Source: Brevundimonas sp.
GTDB lineage: Bacteria; Pseudomonadota; Alphaproteobacteria; Caulobacterales; Caulobacteraceae
Length of the DNA stretch: 64,000 nucleotides
Assembly: GCF_016463295.1 (NCBI RefSeq)
Contig: NZ_JAEMRO010000001.1
Location: forward strand, 146,268 to 210,267
Direction of reading: 5' to 3'
Below are positions 16,804 through 27,000 of the stretch, in pieces. The stretch's first letter is position 1, and each line of letters begins with the position of its first letter. The translations under genes were made by a program, and so were the position numbers. The notes beneath the pieces were generated by a model. That model was not told where the DNA came from. It did not search any database and saw only the letters and a program-made list of their open reading frames with translations.

Positions 16804-17571
16804 TCAGGCGGACGCGCGAAGTCCCTGCAACAGGCTCGGGTTTTTCCTGAGGTATTTGACCGCTTGCCGCCGCAATCCCTCGATTTCCGGCTTCAGATAA
16901 TGCGCTACCTCACCTTCGTCGCCGCGCAGCTCCCCAAAAACAGCCAACGCAAAGGCCCAGCTTCGCGGTGAGAGATAGCCCGAAGATCGGCTGCGCCAGC
17001 CCTGGCCGAATGCGTCGCCATGTTGCTCAAAGCTGAAGCAGGAGTTGGCACCGAAAAGGCCAAAGCCCACGAAGGCCACCGTCAGGTCGGTCATGAGCTC
17101 GTGGGTTTCGTCTTCAACAAGATCAGCTTCCGAGGCCAGCAGATAGTGCGCCAGTTCGTGGGCAAAGGTCGCTACCAGCCCGGTGGGGTCGTCCAAGAGC
17201 TCTGGTGCATAAGAGATAACGACATCGCCGCCCGCTTCGATTCGAAATGTACCGTTTGGTGTCTCATCGCCACCAAGGTGAACGAATTCGGAAACTTGCT
17301 GACCCGACCTTCGGCGTCCTTGAGGCTCGAGACTGCAGGGCCAGTCTGAAAGCCCCATGATACCCTTCACACACTCAAAGATATGTTCGGCCTTCGCATG
17401 ACCGATAGCTTCTGTAGGCGGGAAATATTGCCTGGTCGGGAGCACAAGCGGCGTATCAGCGATCGCGACTGTGTCGCCATAGCGTTCAATCAGCATTGCC
17501 CACACGTCGAGATGCCACGCCTCAATGTCCGGATCCAGAAAACTGCGAGCGCCGAACAAGGCAGAAAGCAT
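16804..17571 (-). CDS. Putative zinc-dependent metallopeptidase (HExxH), unrecognised family
   Basis: This protein of about 255 residues has one clear motif, ATFAHELAHYLLASE, an HExxH zinc-protease signature, followed by VEDETHELMTDLTVAFVGFG, which could supply the third ligand. I do not recognise the family, and no signal peptide is evident. ATG 17571 follows CAGAGAGA; a TTG at 17631 would add 20 residues without a ribosome site. Base composition looks lower in GC than the flanking uvrD and O-antigen-ligase-like genes, suggesting acquisition. Confidence 0.65.
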   Translation of the reverse strand: MLSALFGARSFLDPDIEAWHLDVWAMLIERYGDTVAIADTPLVLPTRQYFPPTEAIGHAKAEHIFECVKGIMGLSDWPCSLEPQGRRRSGQQVSEFVHLGGDETPNGTFRIEAGGDVVISYAPELLDDPTGLVATFAHELAHYLLASEADLVEDETHELMTDLTVAFVGFGLFGANSCFSFEQHGDAFGQGWRSRSSGYLSPRSWAFALAVFGELRGDEGEVAHYLKPEIEGLRRQAVKYLRKNPSLLQGLRASA

Positions 17572-17644
17572 TAGTTGTCTCTCTGAAATCGGCGGTCGGA
17601 CCCTCACCAACCGTTCGTTAAGGCCGTTCAACGACCCTGCATCG

Positions 17645-18997
17645 GTGCGCTTGTCCCGTCCAGATCACAGTTTGATCGAACCCGCCCCCGCCTGGTGGGA
17701 GTATCTGACGTGTGGGCTGATCATCGCCATGCTGACCGGGGCCCTTATCGGTCCCGTGTTTGCACCCCTGCAGGAAGAGACGCCGGTCCTCCGTCTGGTC
17801 TGGCTACCGGCGTATGCGGCTATTGCCGTGCTGGCGGTGGCGCGACTAGATCGGGTGTGGCGGGCCTGGCCGGCGGCGATCCTGGTCGGGGCCATTGTGG
17901 CACTCTGCTTCGCCTCCAAATACTGGTCGATCGACTATCACACGACCGACCGTCGGGTGATCGCCCTGGCCATCAGCGGGGTGTTCGCCCTGTATCTGGG
18001 GGCCGCGTTCCGGGGGCCGCATCTGCCGCGCCTGCTGATGTATACGACCCTGGTCATGGCGGCGGGCAGTCTGGTGATGATCTTCGCCTTCCCCGCCATC
18101 GGCGTGCACCAGTTGGAGAACGCCGGCCTGTGGCGCGGCCTCTGGTACGAGAAGAACCAGATGGGGGCGGTCATGGTCATCGGGGCCACAGCCTCGGCCG
18201 CCTGTCTGGCCTCGCCCGATCCGCGCAAGCTGCTGCCGCTCGCCGCCCTGATCCTGTCGTCCGCCCTGGTGCTGGCGACCCAGTCCAAGACGTCGCTGCT
18301 TTGCCTGGTCGTCGGGGTCGGTCTGGTCGGAGGCTTCTGGGCGATGCGCAGGGGTGGACCTGCGTTCGCCGTCTTTGCCGCCTGGATGGCCGTCGTCCTG
18401 AGCGGCCTGGGCCTGTGGATCTGGGACACCCACTCCGTCGAGGTGCTGGAGGCACTGGGCAAGGACCCGTCGCTGACCGGCCGTACCGACATCTGGGCCA
18501 GTCTGATGCGCCGCGTCGCCGAGCGGCCGATGACGGGTTATGGCTATGGGGCCTTCTGGGGCCGCATCGGCGAATCGCCCCCGGCCGACTGGGTGCGTCA
18601 GGAGACCGGCTGGCTGGTGCCCTCGGCGCACAACGGCTGGATCGACCTGCTGGTCCAGCTCGGCTGGCCCGGTGCCATCCTTGTCGGTTTCAGCCTGGCC
18701 CTGACGACCGTAATCCTGATCTTCCGCTCGGGGGCTTCGGGCATGCGCGAGGGCTGGTGGGGCCTGGGCTTCATGGCGGCCTTTGTCGTGCTGAGCCTGT
18801 CCGAGAGCATCCTGCTGACCCACCAGAACCTGCCCTGGGTGCTGTTCATGGCGGTGATGACGCGCGCGATGCTGCCGTCGTCCACAGCTGCGACCGTGCC
18901 GCTTGCCGTAAAGCGTCGCCGGGCCTACCAGACCCGTCCCCGAATCGCCGCACAGTATGCAGATGGGCCAGTCCAGCAACCTTCCTTCCCTGTTTGA
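17645..18997 (+). CDS. O-antigen ligase / Wzy-like polytopic membrane protein
   Basis: This protein of about 450 residues has ten to twelve hydrophobic segments. The large periplasmic-loop features of the WaaL/Wzy family are GLWYEKNQMGAVMVIG, SKTSLLCLVVG, LTGRTDIWASLMRRVAERPMTGYGYGAFW and HNGWIDLLVQLGWPG. These proteins join or polymerise glycans on lipid carriers. The start is uncertain: GTG 17645 or TTG 17672, neither with a good ribosome site. The 3' end overlaps parE by 41 bases. Confidence 0.82.
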   Translation: MRLSRPDHSLIEPAPAWWEYLTCGLIIAMLTGALIGPVFAPLQEETPVLRLVWLPAYAAIAVLAVARLDRVWRAWPAAILVGAIVALCFASKYWSIDYHTTDRRVIALAISGVFALYLGAAFRGPHLPRLLMYTTLVMAAGSLVMIFAFPAIGVHQLENAGLWRGLWYEKNQMGAVMVIGATASAACLASPDPRKLLPLAALILSSALVLATQSKTSLLCLVVGVGLVGGFWAMRRGGPAFAVFAAWMAVVLSGLGLWIWDTHSVEVLEALGKDPSLTGRTDIWASLMRRVAERPMTGYGYGAFWGRIGESPPADWVRQETGWLVPSAHNGWIDLLVQLGWPGAILVGFSLALTTVILIFRSGASGMREGWWGLGFMAAFVVLSLSESILLTHQNLPWVLFMAVMTRAMLPSSTAATVPLAVKRRRAYQTRPRIAAQYADGPVQQPSFPV

Positions 18998-21068
18998 CGA
19001 CATCCCCGAGCCGAAAGGCCCGGCGACGCCCCCTGCCCCGCAGCCAGAACCCGCCCTGTCGCCCCAGGCCGCCGCGCCGCGTCCGGAACCGGTGCCTGCC
19101 GCTGCACCCAGGCCGGAACCCTCGGCCCCGCCCGTGCCCGGCAGCTATTCCGCCAGCTCTATCGAAGTGCTCGAGGGGCTGGAGCCGGTCCGCAAACGCC
19201 CCGGTATGTATATCGGCGGCACCGACGAACGCGCCCTGCACCACCTGTTCGCCGAAGTCCTGGACAATGCCATGGACGAGGCCGTGGCCCGCCATGCCAA
19301 GCTCATAACCGTCGATCTGGACGCCGACGGTGTGCTGTCCGTTCGCGACGACGGGCGCGGCATCCCGGTCGACCCGCACCCGAAACACCCCGGCAAGTCG
19401 GCGCTGGAAGTCGTGATGACCGTGCTGCACTCGGGCGGCAAATTCTCGGGCAAGGCCTATGAGACCTCCGGCGGCCTGCACGGCGTCGGCGTTTCGGTCG
19501 TCAATGCCCTGAGCGACCGGCTGGACGTCACCGTCTGGCGCGACGGCTTCGAGTGGAAGCAGTCGTTCAGCCGCGGCCTGCCACAAGGGCCGATCCAGCA
19601 GATCGGGCCGTCCAAGAAGCGCGGCACCCTGATCCGTTTCCACCCGGACGAAGAAATCTTCGGCGTCGGCGCGGCCTTCAAGCCTGCGCGCCTGTTCCGC
19701 ATGACCCGGTCCAAGGCTTATCTGTTCCGAGGCGTCGAGATCAAATGGACCTGCGCGCCGGAACGGATCACCGACGCCACGCCCACCGAGGCCACCCTTC
19801 ACTTCCCCGGCGGCCTGGCCGACGCCCTGGCCGAACGGATCGGCGAGCTGGAAACCGTCACGCCTGCCTTTGCCGGCCGGGTCGAGCGCAAGGGCGAGAC
19901 CGGGGCCATCGAATGGGCCGTGACCTGGTCCCCCATCGGGTTCGGAGAGGCCGACGGCTTCGTCCAGTCCTATTGCAACACGGTCTCGACGCCCGACGGC
20001 GGCACGCATGAGGCGGGTTTCCGCGCGGCCCTGGTCAAGGGGCTGAAGGCCTACGGCGAACTGACCAATGAAAAGCGCGCGGTCCAGATCACGGCCGAGG
20101 ACGTGATCGCCAATGCCGGGGCGCTGATCAGTGTCTTCATCCGTAATCCCGAGTTCCAGGGCCAGACCAAGGACCGGCTATCCTCGCCCGAGGGTCAGCG
20201 GCTGGTCGAGCAATTGCTGCGCGACCCCCTGGACCATTGGCTGACCGAAAGCCCGAAGCAGGCCAATGTGCTGCTGGGTTTCGTCATCGACCGGGCCGAG
20301 GACCGTCTGCGTCGCCGCAAGGACAAGGAGGTCCAGCGCGCTCAGGCCACCCGCAAGCTGCGCCTGCCCGGCAAGCTGTCGGACTGCTCGCGGCAATCCG
20401 CCAACGGCACTGAACTGTTCATCGTCGAAGGCGATTCGGCCGGCGGCTCGGCCAAACAGGCGCGGGACCGGACCACCCAGGCCATTCTGCCGCTGCGCGG
20501 CAAGATCCTGAACGTCGCCTCGGCCACGGCGGACAAGCTGCGGGCCAATATCGAGCTTTCGGACCTGGCTCTGGCGCTGGGCGTGCAGCCCGGCAACCGC
20601 TTCAACATCGACGACCTGCGCTATGAGCGGATCGTGATCATGACGGACGCCGACGTGGACGGCGCACACATCGCGGCCCTGCTAATCACCTTCTTCTATC
20701 GCTCCATGCCCGAGGCGATCCGCCAGGGCCGGGTCTATATGGCCCTGCCGCCACTGTACCGCATTCAGGCAGGCCCCCTGTCGGAATACGCCCGCGACGA
20801 CGCCCACCGCGACGAACTTCTCGCCACTGTCTTCAAGGGCAAGAAGACCGAGATCGGACGGTTCAAGGGCCTGGGCGAGATGATGGCTTCCCAGCTCAAG
20901 GAAACCACCATGGATCCGAAGAAGCGCACCCTGGCCCGCGTAACCCTGCCCGCATCGGAAGACGAGATAGAGGATCTGGTCGAGCGGCTGATGGGCAAAA
21001 AGGCTGACGCCCGCTACCAGTTCATCCAGGAAAACGCCCGGTTCGCGGTGGCCGATCTGGACGTGTGA
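18957..21068 (+). CDS. parE: DNA topoisomerase IV subunit B (ParE)
   Basis: This 703-residue ATPase subunit of topoisomerase IV decatenates daughter chromosomes together with ParC (not in the window). A Pro-rich N-terminal tail of about 55 residues precedes the GHKL ATPase (VLEGLEPVRKRPGMYIGGTDERALHHLFAEVLDNAMDEAV, and GGLHGVGVSVVNALS). The TOPRIM domain follows (LFIVEGDSAGGSAKQARDR, and MTDADVDGAHI). ATG 18957 or ATG 18963 can start it; it begins inside the end of the O-antigen-ligase-like gene. Confidence 0.96.
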   Translation: MQMGQSSNLPSLFDDIPEPKGPATPPAPQPEPALSPQAAAPRPEPVPAAAPRPEPSAPPVPGSYSASSIEVLEGLEPVRKRPGMYIGGTDERALHHLFAEVLDNAMDEAVARHAKLITVDLDADGVLSVRDDGRGIPVDPHPKHPGKSALEVVMTVLHSGGKFSGKAYETSGGLHGVGVSVVNALSDRLDVTVWRDGFEWKQSFSRGLPQGPIQQIGPSKKRGTLIRFHPDEEIFGVGAAFKPARLFRMTRSKAYLFRGVEIKWTCAPERITDATPTEATLHFPGGLADALAERIGELETVTPAFAGRVERKGETGAIEWAVTWSPIGFGEADGFVQSYCNTVSTPDGGTHEAGFRAALVKGLKAYGELTNEKRAVQITAEDVIANAGALISVFIRNPEFQGQTKDRLSSPEGQRLVEQLLRDPLDHWLTESPKQANVLLGFVIDRAEDRLRRRKDKEVQRAQATRKLRLPGKLSDCSRQSANGTELFIVEGDSAGGSAKQARDRTTQAILPLRGKILNVASATADKLRANIELSDLALALGVQPGNRFNIDDLRYERIVIMTDADVDGAHIAALLITFFYRSMPEAIRQGRVYMALPPLYRIQAGPLSEYARDDAHRDELLATVFKGKKTEIGRFKGLGEMMASQLKETTMDPKKRTLARVTLPASEDEIEDLVERLMGKKADARYQFIQENARFAVADLDV

Positions 21069-21101
21069 CACTAGGCTGCGGGCGACAGTAGGAGTTTAAC
21101 C

Positions 21102-21899
21102 ATGCGTTTCGCCGGTCTGGTCACGACCTTTGTGCTCGCCATCTCGACCGCCGGCCCCTCTCTCGCGCAGAAGCAGCGGGCGCCCGACCCTGTCCCGATC
21201 ACCGAATGGTCTCGCGACAAGATCGTCGCCATGGGGCAGGAGATCCACCGACAGGATGTCGCCGCCTGGGTCGCTACCGACGCCCTCATGGAAAAGTTTC
21301 GCGGCACGCCGCCTCAAGGCCTCGCCGGCTGGATTGTGATTCCGGATGGCCGCGACCAGAAGGTCCGGTTTCTGAAAGCCGAAGGCAACGTCGTCACCGC
21401 GGGTTGGGACGTCGTCGTACGCAATGGCCGGGCCGGTGACGTTGTCGATGCGACCGGCGGCGTACTGTCCGATCAGGAGCAGGCGCGCTTCCGGGCCCGA
21501 ATGACGGCAGCATCCAATATCGGACGCCTGCGGTGCTCGGCCAATATGAACGCGGTCGTTGCCGATGATCCCGACAGCGACGGCTGGCTGGTCTGGCTGC
21601 TGACCTCGACAACCGATGCCAACATCGTGCCGATGGGGGGCCACTATCGCTTTCTGATCAGCGCCGACGGCACCACGGTGCAACAACGTGACATGCTGAG
21701 CAACTCCTGCCTGCCCATGTCGCGCACCGTGCCCCAGGGCGGGCAGATCGCAGCGCTGAACGTCAGCCAGATCGTGTCGGACGGCCCTGTGGAAACGCAC
21801 GTCTTCCTGTCGCTGCAGCAACGTCTGCCGATCTACGTCATCGCCGACGACAAACTGTTCGAGGTCAACGGTGCCCGCATCCGCGACGTTCGCCGCTAG
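21102..21899 (+). CDS. Secreted hypothetical protein
   Basis: This 265-residue protein has a cleavable signal peptide (MRFAGLVTTFVLAISTAGPSLA-QK). The mature part (ITEWSRDKIVAMGQEIHRQDVAAWVATDALM...GWIVIPDGRDQKVRFLKAEG...) is unrecognised and contains two Cys (RLRCSAN and NSCLPM). It is probably periplasmic. It follows parE by 33 bases and converges on the phosphatase gene with a 4-base overlap of stops. Confidence 0.72.
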   Translation: MRFAGLVTTFVLAISTAGPSLAQKQRAPDPVPITEWSRDKIVAMGQEIHRQDVAAWVATDALMEKFRGTPPQGLAGWIVIPDGRDQKVRFLKAEGNVVTAGWDVVVRNGRAGDVVDATGGVLSDQEQARFRARMTAASNIGRLRCSANMNAVVADDPDSDGWLVWLLTSTTDANIVPMGGHYRFLISADGTTVQQRDMLSNSCLPMSRTVPQGGQIAALNVSQIVSDGPVETHVFLSLQQRLPIYVIADDKLFEVNGARIRDVRR

Positions 21900-22438
21900 T
21901 CAGCGGCGGAGCAGTCCGAGGGCGCGCCATAACGCGTGGTGACGCCAGACACGCTGTCGCCCTGAAGACGCAGGGTCAGCAGACGATCATACTCGCATTC
22001 CGACATGTTCGGCGTCGCCTGGCCTAGCGCACGAGCAATTAGCGGTACAGTGTTGCTGTGTCCGACGACCAGCACAGTTGTGTCTGGCGATTGTTCACGA
22101 ATAAGCCGAACAACTTCATCGACGTGCTGTCGAAGGCTTCGGCCCTGGATCGGTACGACCGCAACCGTGGGCCTTCGCCCATCTTCGGTTTGCTCAGTGA
22201 GACCTGCAGCCGTCATACCGGTACGTCGTAGAGGCGTCCGGATGATCATTCTTGGCCGCTGATCTGAGAGCCGTTCCGCCAGAGCCCGCGCTCTCGCCTC
22301 CCCCGCCTCTGAAAGGACCGGATCGGTGCTCTGATCCGCTTTTTCGGCATGTCGAACCAGAATGACTGTCTGGGCCAAGGCAGGTGTGCCCAAGATCAGC
22401 GACAAGGCGACGGCAACCGGTGGGATAATGCGGGTCAT
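21896..22438 (-). CDS. Secreted histidine phosphatase family protein
   Basis: This 180-residue branch-1 histidine phosphatase has the RHG-type motif VILVRHAEKAD (phosphorylated His), the basic pocket RMIIRTPLRRTGMTAAGL and the second catalytic His in VLVVGHSNTVPLIA. An N-terminal signal peptide (VALSLILGTPALAQ) sends it to the periplasm. The start overlaps the glycosyltransferase stop by 4 bases, implying coupled expression. The substrate is unknown; such proteins often act on phosphorylated small molecules or glycans. Confidence 0.87.
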   Translation of the reverse strand: MTRIIPPVAVALSLILGTPALAQTVILVRHAEKADQSTDPVLSEAGEARARALAERLSDQRPRMIIRTPLRRTGMTAAGLTEQTEDGRRPTVAVVPIQGRSLRQHVDEVVRLIREQSPDTTVLVVGHSNTVPLIARALGQATPNMSECEYDRLLTLRLQGDSVSGVTTRYGAPSDCSAAD

Positions 22439-23826
22439 GCCTTCACCGTCTCACGAACCGAACTGCCCCGGAAGGCATTCGCGCCACTGACTTCCGCATA
22501 GACGTCGCTAAGATCCTCAAACACGCGGGTCCAGGCGAAGCGTTCGACCATGCGGGCCCGCGCAGCCACGCCTATGGCCTCGATATCTCGCGCGAACAGG
22601 GCCTCGACGGCGGCAGCATATTCGATCGGATCGGCGCTGGCGGCCAGCTGGCCGACCTCGTGGTCCACCGTTTCGGCGACGCCACCGGAATTGACGCCCA
22701 CGACGGGCCGCCCGCAGGCCATGGCTTCGAGCACGATCAGGCCGAAGGGCTCCTTGTCATTGGCATGCACAAACGCGTCGCAACTGGCGATGATCCTGGC
22801 TACAGCCTTGGGATTGGCCTCGTAGGGAAGCGAGATCACCCGCTCCTCGGCCGGCATCCCCGCGCCCGCGCCAACCAGCACCAGATGATAGGGCTCGCCC
22901 AGACGCTGCACCGCCTGGATCAGCACGTCGATATTCTTCTCTCGCGCCGGACGACCGGCGAAACACAGCAACCGCGCCGAGGCGGGCAGACCCAACTTCT
23001 TCAGCAACCAGTCGCGGTCGCGCCGGTCCGGACGGAAGGTATCGATCTCGACCCCCAGAGGCCGGATCACGATATTGCCGACGCCTGCCTCTTCCAGCCG
23101 ACGCGCGATGTAGCGGCTGGGCGACACCACCTTGTCAAATTGGCCGAACAGCCGGGCCCAGCGTTTCTCCACCGGCTTCTTGGCCCATTCGCCGAAATGC
23201 AGTGCGGCCAGGCCGGCGGGGTCGGAGTGGCAGAAGCCGATGACAGGGCAACCCGCCCTCTGACCAGCCTCCAGCGCCCCCTGCCCCGGCGTATAGGGGT
23301 CGCCCGCCTCGATCACCGTGGGATGCAGCGCGGCCACCCAGGCCCCCCAACGCCGTACCGACGTGGGCCAGCGATAGCCGTCTCCGAACGGAAGCTTGGT
23401 CGCGTGAAGCTGCACCACGCCATCCTCGCCCGCCCTGTGATGCGCGCCCGGCACGACCAGCGAATGGGCCACGCCCGGCCGATGCCTCTCCAGCCAGGCC
23501 TTCTTGGACTGCAGATACCGCTTCACGCCGCCGGACTTCGGAGCATAAAGCATGGTCGTATCGACCAGACGTGGTCTCTCGTCCTCGGCCGCCGCTTTCA
23601 GGGCCGCCAGGGTGTTCGAAACCTCCTCGTCCCAGCCGGGGATCAGACGCAGTTCGCCCTCTTCCACCTCCAGCCCGGCCAGGCTCATCAGCTCGGCTTC
23701 CTGCGGGCTGACGGTGCCCGTGCGGCGCACGCGCTTCTGGATGCGGCGGGCCTTGCGAACCCGGGACATGTGAGACTTCACCATATCCGGGCCGTAGCGC
23801 CGCTGGATGGCAATCTCAAGCGTCAT
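22435..23826 (-). CDS. GT4-family glycosyltransferase
   Basis: This 463-residue GT-B enzyme transfers a sugar from a nucleotide donor. The C-terminal Rossmann domain shows LLCFAGRPAREKNIDVLIQAV, HLVLVGAG and PFGLIVLEAMACGRPVVGVNSGGVAETV with the donor-binding E-x7-E. The N-terminal half has VVSPSRYIARRLEEAGV. A basic N-terminal extension of about 45 residues is unusual, and a later start (ATG at codon 15 or 20) is possible. With the Wzy/WaaL-like gene nearby it may serve surface polysaccharide synthesis. Confidence 0.88.
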   Translation of the reverse strand: MTLEIAIQRRYGPDMVKSHMSRVRKARRIQKRVRRTGTVSPQEAELMSLAGLEVEEGELRLIPGWDEEVSNTLAALKAAAEDERPRLVDTTMLYAPKSGGVKRYLQSKKAWLERHRPGVAHSLVVPGAHHRAGEDGVVQLHATKLPFGDGYRWPTSVRRWGAWVAALHPTVIEAGDPYTPGQGALEAGQRAGCPVIGFCHSDPAGLAALHFGEWAKKPVEKRWARLFGQFDKVVSPSRYIARRLEEAGVGNIVIRPLGVEIDTFRPDRRDRDWLLKKLGLPASARLLCFAGRPAREKNIDVLIQAVQRLGEPYHLVLVGAGAGMPAEERVISLPYEANPKAVARIIASCDAFVHANDKEPFGLIVLEAMACGRPVVGVNSGGVAETVDHEVGQLAASADPIEYAAAVEALFARDIEAIGVAARARMVERFAWTRVFEDLSDVYAEVSGANAFRGSSVRETVKA

Positions 23827-24024
23827 CCGCTGACGGAGGTTTCAAGGTCACAGCCCGGGCATGAAACGCAGCCTGACCCACCAGCCACGCTTGCCACACG
23901 GCCATTCCGTCCGCCTTCGGCCTTGCATTCGCCTCAAATTCGAGAAACTTGAGGCATGCTGGCGTGGTCCCTGATAGAGGATCGTCGGCGTCTCGGCGTG
24001 TCTCGTCCACGGGGTTTTCTTCGA

Positions 24025-27000
24025 ATGCGTATTCTACTTGCGACCGCCGTTGCGATCGCTCCCCTGATGGCCGCAAGCGGCGCGTTGGCCGAGGTCGTGA
24101 TCACCACGAGCCGCACCACGCCGATTACGACTGGCAATGCGACCGGTACGGGACCGGACAACGTACGGATCGGCCAAGGGGGCGTGATTTCCCTGACTTC
24201 GGGGACAGCTGTAACCGTTGATTCGAACAACACCTTCACCATGAATGGCAACGGCACGATCAGCATGGCCAATGCCGCCAATGGTGCGACCGCAGTCCTG
24301 GTGAATCCAGGCGTGACCACGACCCTGCAACTCGACAACACAATCTCGGTCACGGACTCGATCGAGACCTATCCTGACTCCGACAATGACGGTGACATCG
24401 ACGGACCATGGGCGACAGGATCGGGTCGATACGGCGTACGCCTCGCCGGCGGGACCCCCGTCACCGGAAACATCACCATCGCCCCCAGCACCGGCAGCAT
24501 CCTTGTCGAGGGCAACGAGTCCTACGCCGTGTCCATCGAGTCGGGACTGATCGGTAATGTGCAGAGCCAGGGCAGCATCCGTGTGTTCGGCGACAACTCG
24601 ATCGCTTTCAGAACCACGGGTGACGTCACCGGCAATGTCGCTCTGCTCGGTCAGGTCCAGGCACGCGGCCAGGGTTCGTCGGCAGTGTCGATCGGAGCGG
24701 ACATCAGTGGCCGACTGACGCTCCAGGGCAGCCTCAGCGCCACAGGTTATCGCTACACGGCACGCGGAACAGACGAGTTCATGGCGAAGCTGGAGGCCGA
24801 AGATAAGCTTCAGGGTGGCCCAACCGTGATTGTGGCCGGCAATGTCGCGGGGGGCGTGGTGGTCGATGGTCCGCCTACGGCCAGTACAACCAATCCTGAC
24901 GTTGATGGCGACGGCATCCTCGATGCCAACGAGGGCACCGCGCAGATCGACAGTTACGGGTCGTCGGCAGCCATCCAGGTGGGATCCGCCACCGAGTCCA
25001 TCACCCTTGGCGCCATAGGCACCGGTGACGACGCCTACGGCTTCATCAACCGCGGCACTTTAAGCGGTCAAGGCGTCTATGATCAGATCGACGCCAATGC
25101 GGTGGTGTTCGGCGGTAACGCCGGACAGACCGTCAATCTGATCGGCGGCATGCGTAACCAAGGAACGATATCGGCCCTCGCGACCAAGGCTGACGCAACG
25201 GCCGTTCGCTTCGGGACAGGCACGATCGCACCAGCCATCCTCAACTCCGGAGCGATCGCAGCGGGTATCTCCAGCGACATTGCGGCGACGGCCGTAGCCA
25301 TCCAGATTGATCAGGGTGCCAATGTTCAAAGCCTGACGAACAACGGGTCGATCCTGGCCAGCACGGGGGGCGGCGTAGCAGACGTCATCGCCATTAACGA
25401 CGCGAGCGGCACACTCACGTCGATCATCAACCAGCGCTCTATCCAGGCCAACATCAGCCCCAATGATGCGGGCGATCCCATCACCGGGACCAGCACCGCT
25501 ATTGACGTAAGCGCCAATACGTCCGGTGTGACGTTGATCCAGCGCGGCGTCGCCGCGACGCCCACCGAAGTCAATCCCGACACGGATGGCGACGGCGTGC
25601 CGGACGACAACGAGCCGGCGATCCTCGGCGATGTTCTGCTGGGTTCGGGCAGCGACACGGTCAGCATCGAGAACGGATTTGTCATCGGCCGGCTGTCGTT
25701 CGGAGCCGGCGCCGACACGCTCGGCATCTCTGGCGGTGGCGAGGTTCGCGCCACCATCGCTGACGCCGATGGAGCATTGAGCATCAATATCACCGACGGC
25801 ACCCTGGACGCGCGAAATACGACCGGTTTCGATCTGACGACGCTTAACGTCGGCGAGGACGGCAGGCTGCTTGTGAGTCTGGATCCGTCAGCAGGCACGG
25901 CAGGGACGTTGAATGTCGCAGGCAACGCCAACCTGGCCACGGGCGCGGAACTGGGCGTTCGCTTCAACTCGCTCCTGGCGGCCCCCACACGCTTCAACCT
26001 GATCGATGCGGGTACGCTGACGCTGGGCACAGTCGATCTCTCGACCATCGGCGAAAACTCGCCCTACCTGTATGTCGTCGAAGCGGGCACGGACCAGCCG
26101 AACGGCATCGTCTTTGCCGATGTCCGTCAACGCACGACGACCGAGGCGGGCATGATCGGCTCGGAAGCCGGCCTGTACGATGCCTTCTACAGCGCCCTGG
26201 GTCGCGACGAAGACATCCGCAACGCCTTCCTGGCCCAGGTCGGACGCGACAACTTCTTCAACCTGTACGAACAACTACTGCCGGAAAGCTCGGGCGGCCC
26301 CTTGCTGTCGCTGGCTTCGGGCGTCGACGCCGTCACTCGCGCCCTGACCGGTCGTAACGCCTCGGCCGCGCCGGGCGAAACCAGCGCCTGGGTGCAGGAG
26401 ATCAACTTCTACGCCGACAAGGATCGCACCGATACCTACGGCTTCCGCTCGGAGGGCTTCGGCGTCGCCGGTGGCGTGGAGCGTGGCACCGGCCTGGGGG
26501 CTGTCGGCCTGTCGGTCGCCTTCACCTCGTCCGATCTGGAGGACCCGGAGTCCGAAGCCGAGGAAGTCCTGTCGGCCAATCTGCTGGAACTTGGCCTCTA
26601 CTGGCGGGCCCAAGGGCAGTACTGGACGACCTGGGCCAGGGCCGCTGCAGGCTATGCCTCGTTCGAATCCGAGCGCCGTCTTGTCGGCGGTGGGCTGAAC
26701 CTGCGCAATGAGGCGGACTGGAACGGTGTCACCCTGGCTGCGGCCGGTGGGGCCTCCTACGAACGCAACTTCGGCCGTTTCAGCGTCCGTCCTGAAATCT
26801 ATGCCGAATATTTCTCGCTCAGCGAGGACGGCTATACCGAGACCGGGGGCGGCGACGGCTTCGATCTGGATATCGACGATCGCGAGGGACACCTGTTTTC
26901 GGCGACCGCGGCCATCAACATCGGCATGGGCATGGGCGAAAACAGCTGGCTGAGGCCGGAGGTTCGTCTGGGCTGGCGTCAGAATATTTCGGTCGATCCG

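Noticed and set aside
17695..19308. 537-codon plus-strand frame over the O-antigen ligase-like gene and parE
   Set aside because: It runs in the wrong frame across two recognisable genes and is rich in Arg, Gly and Pro.
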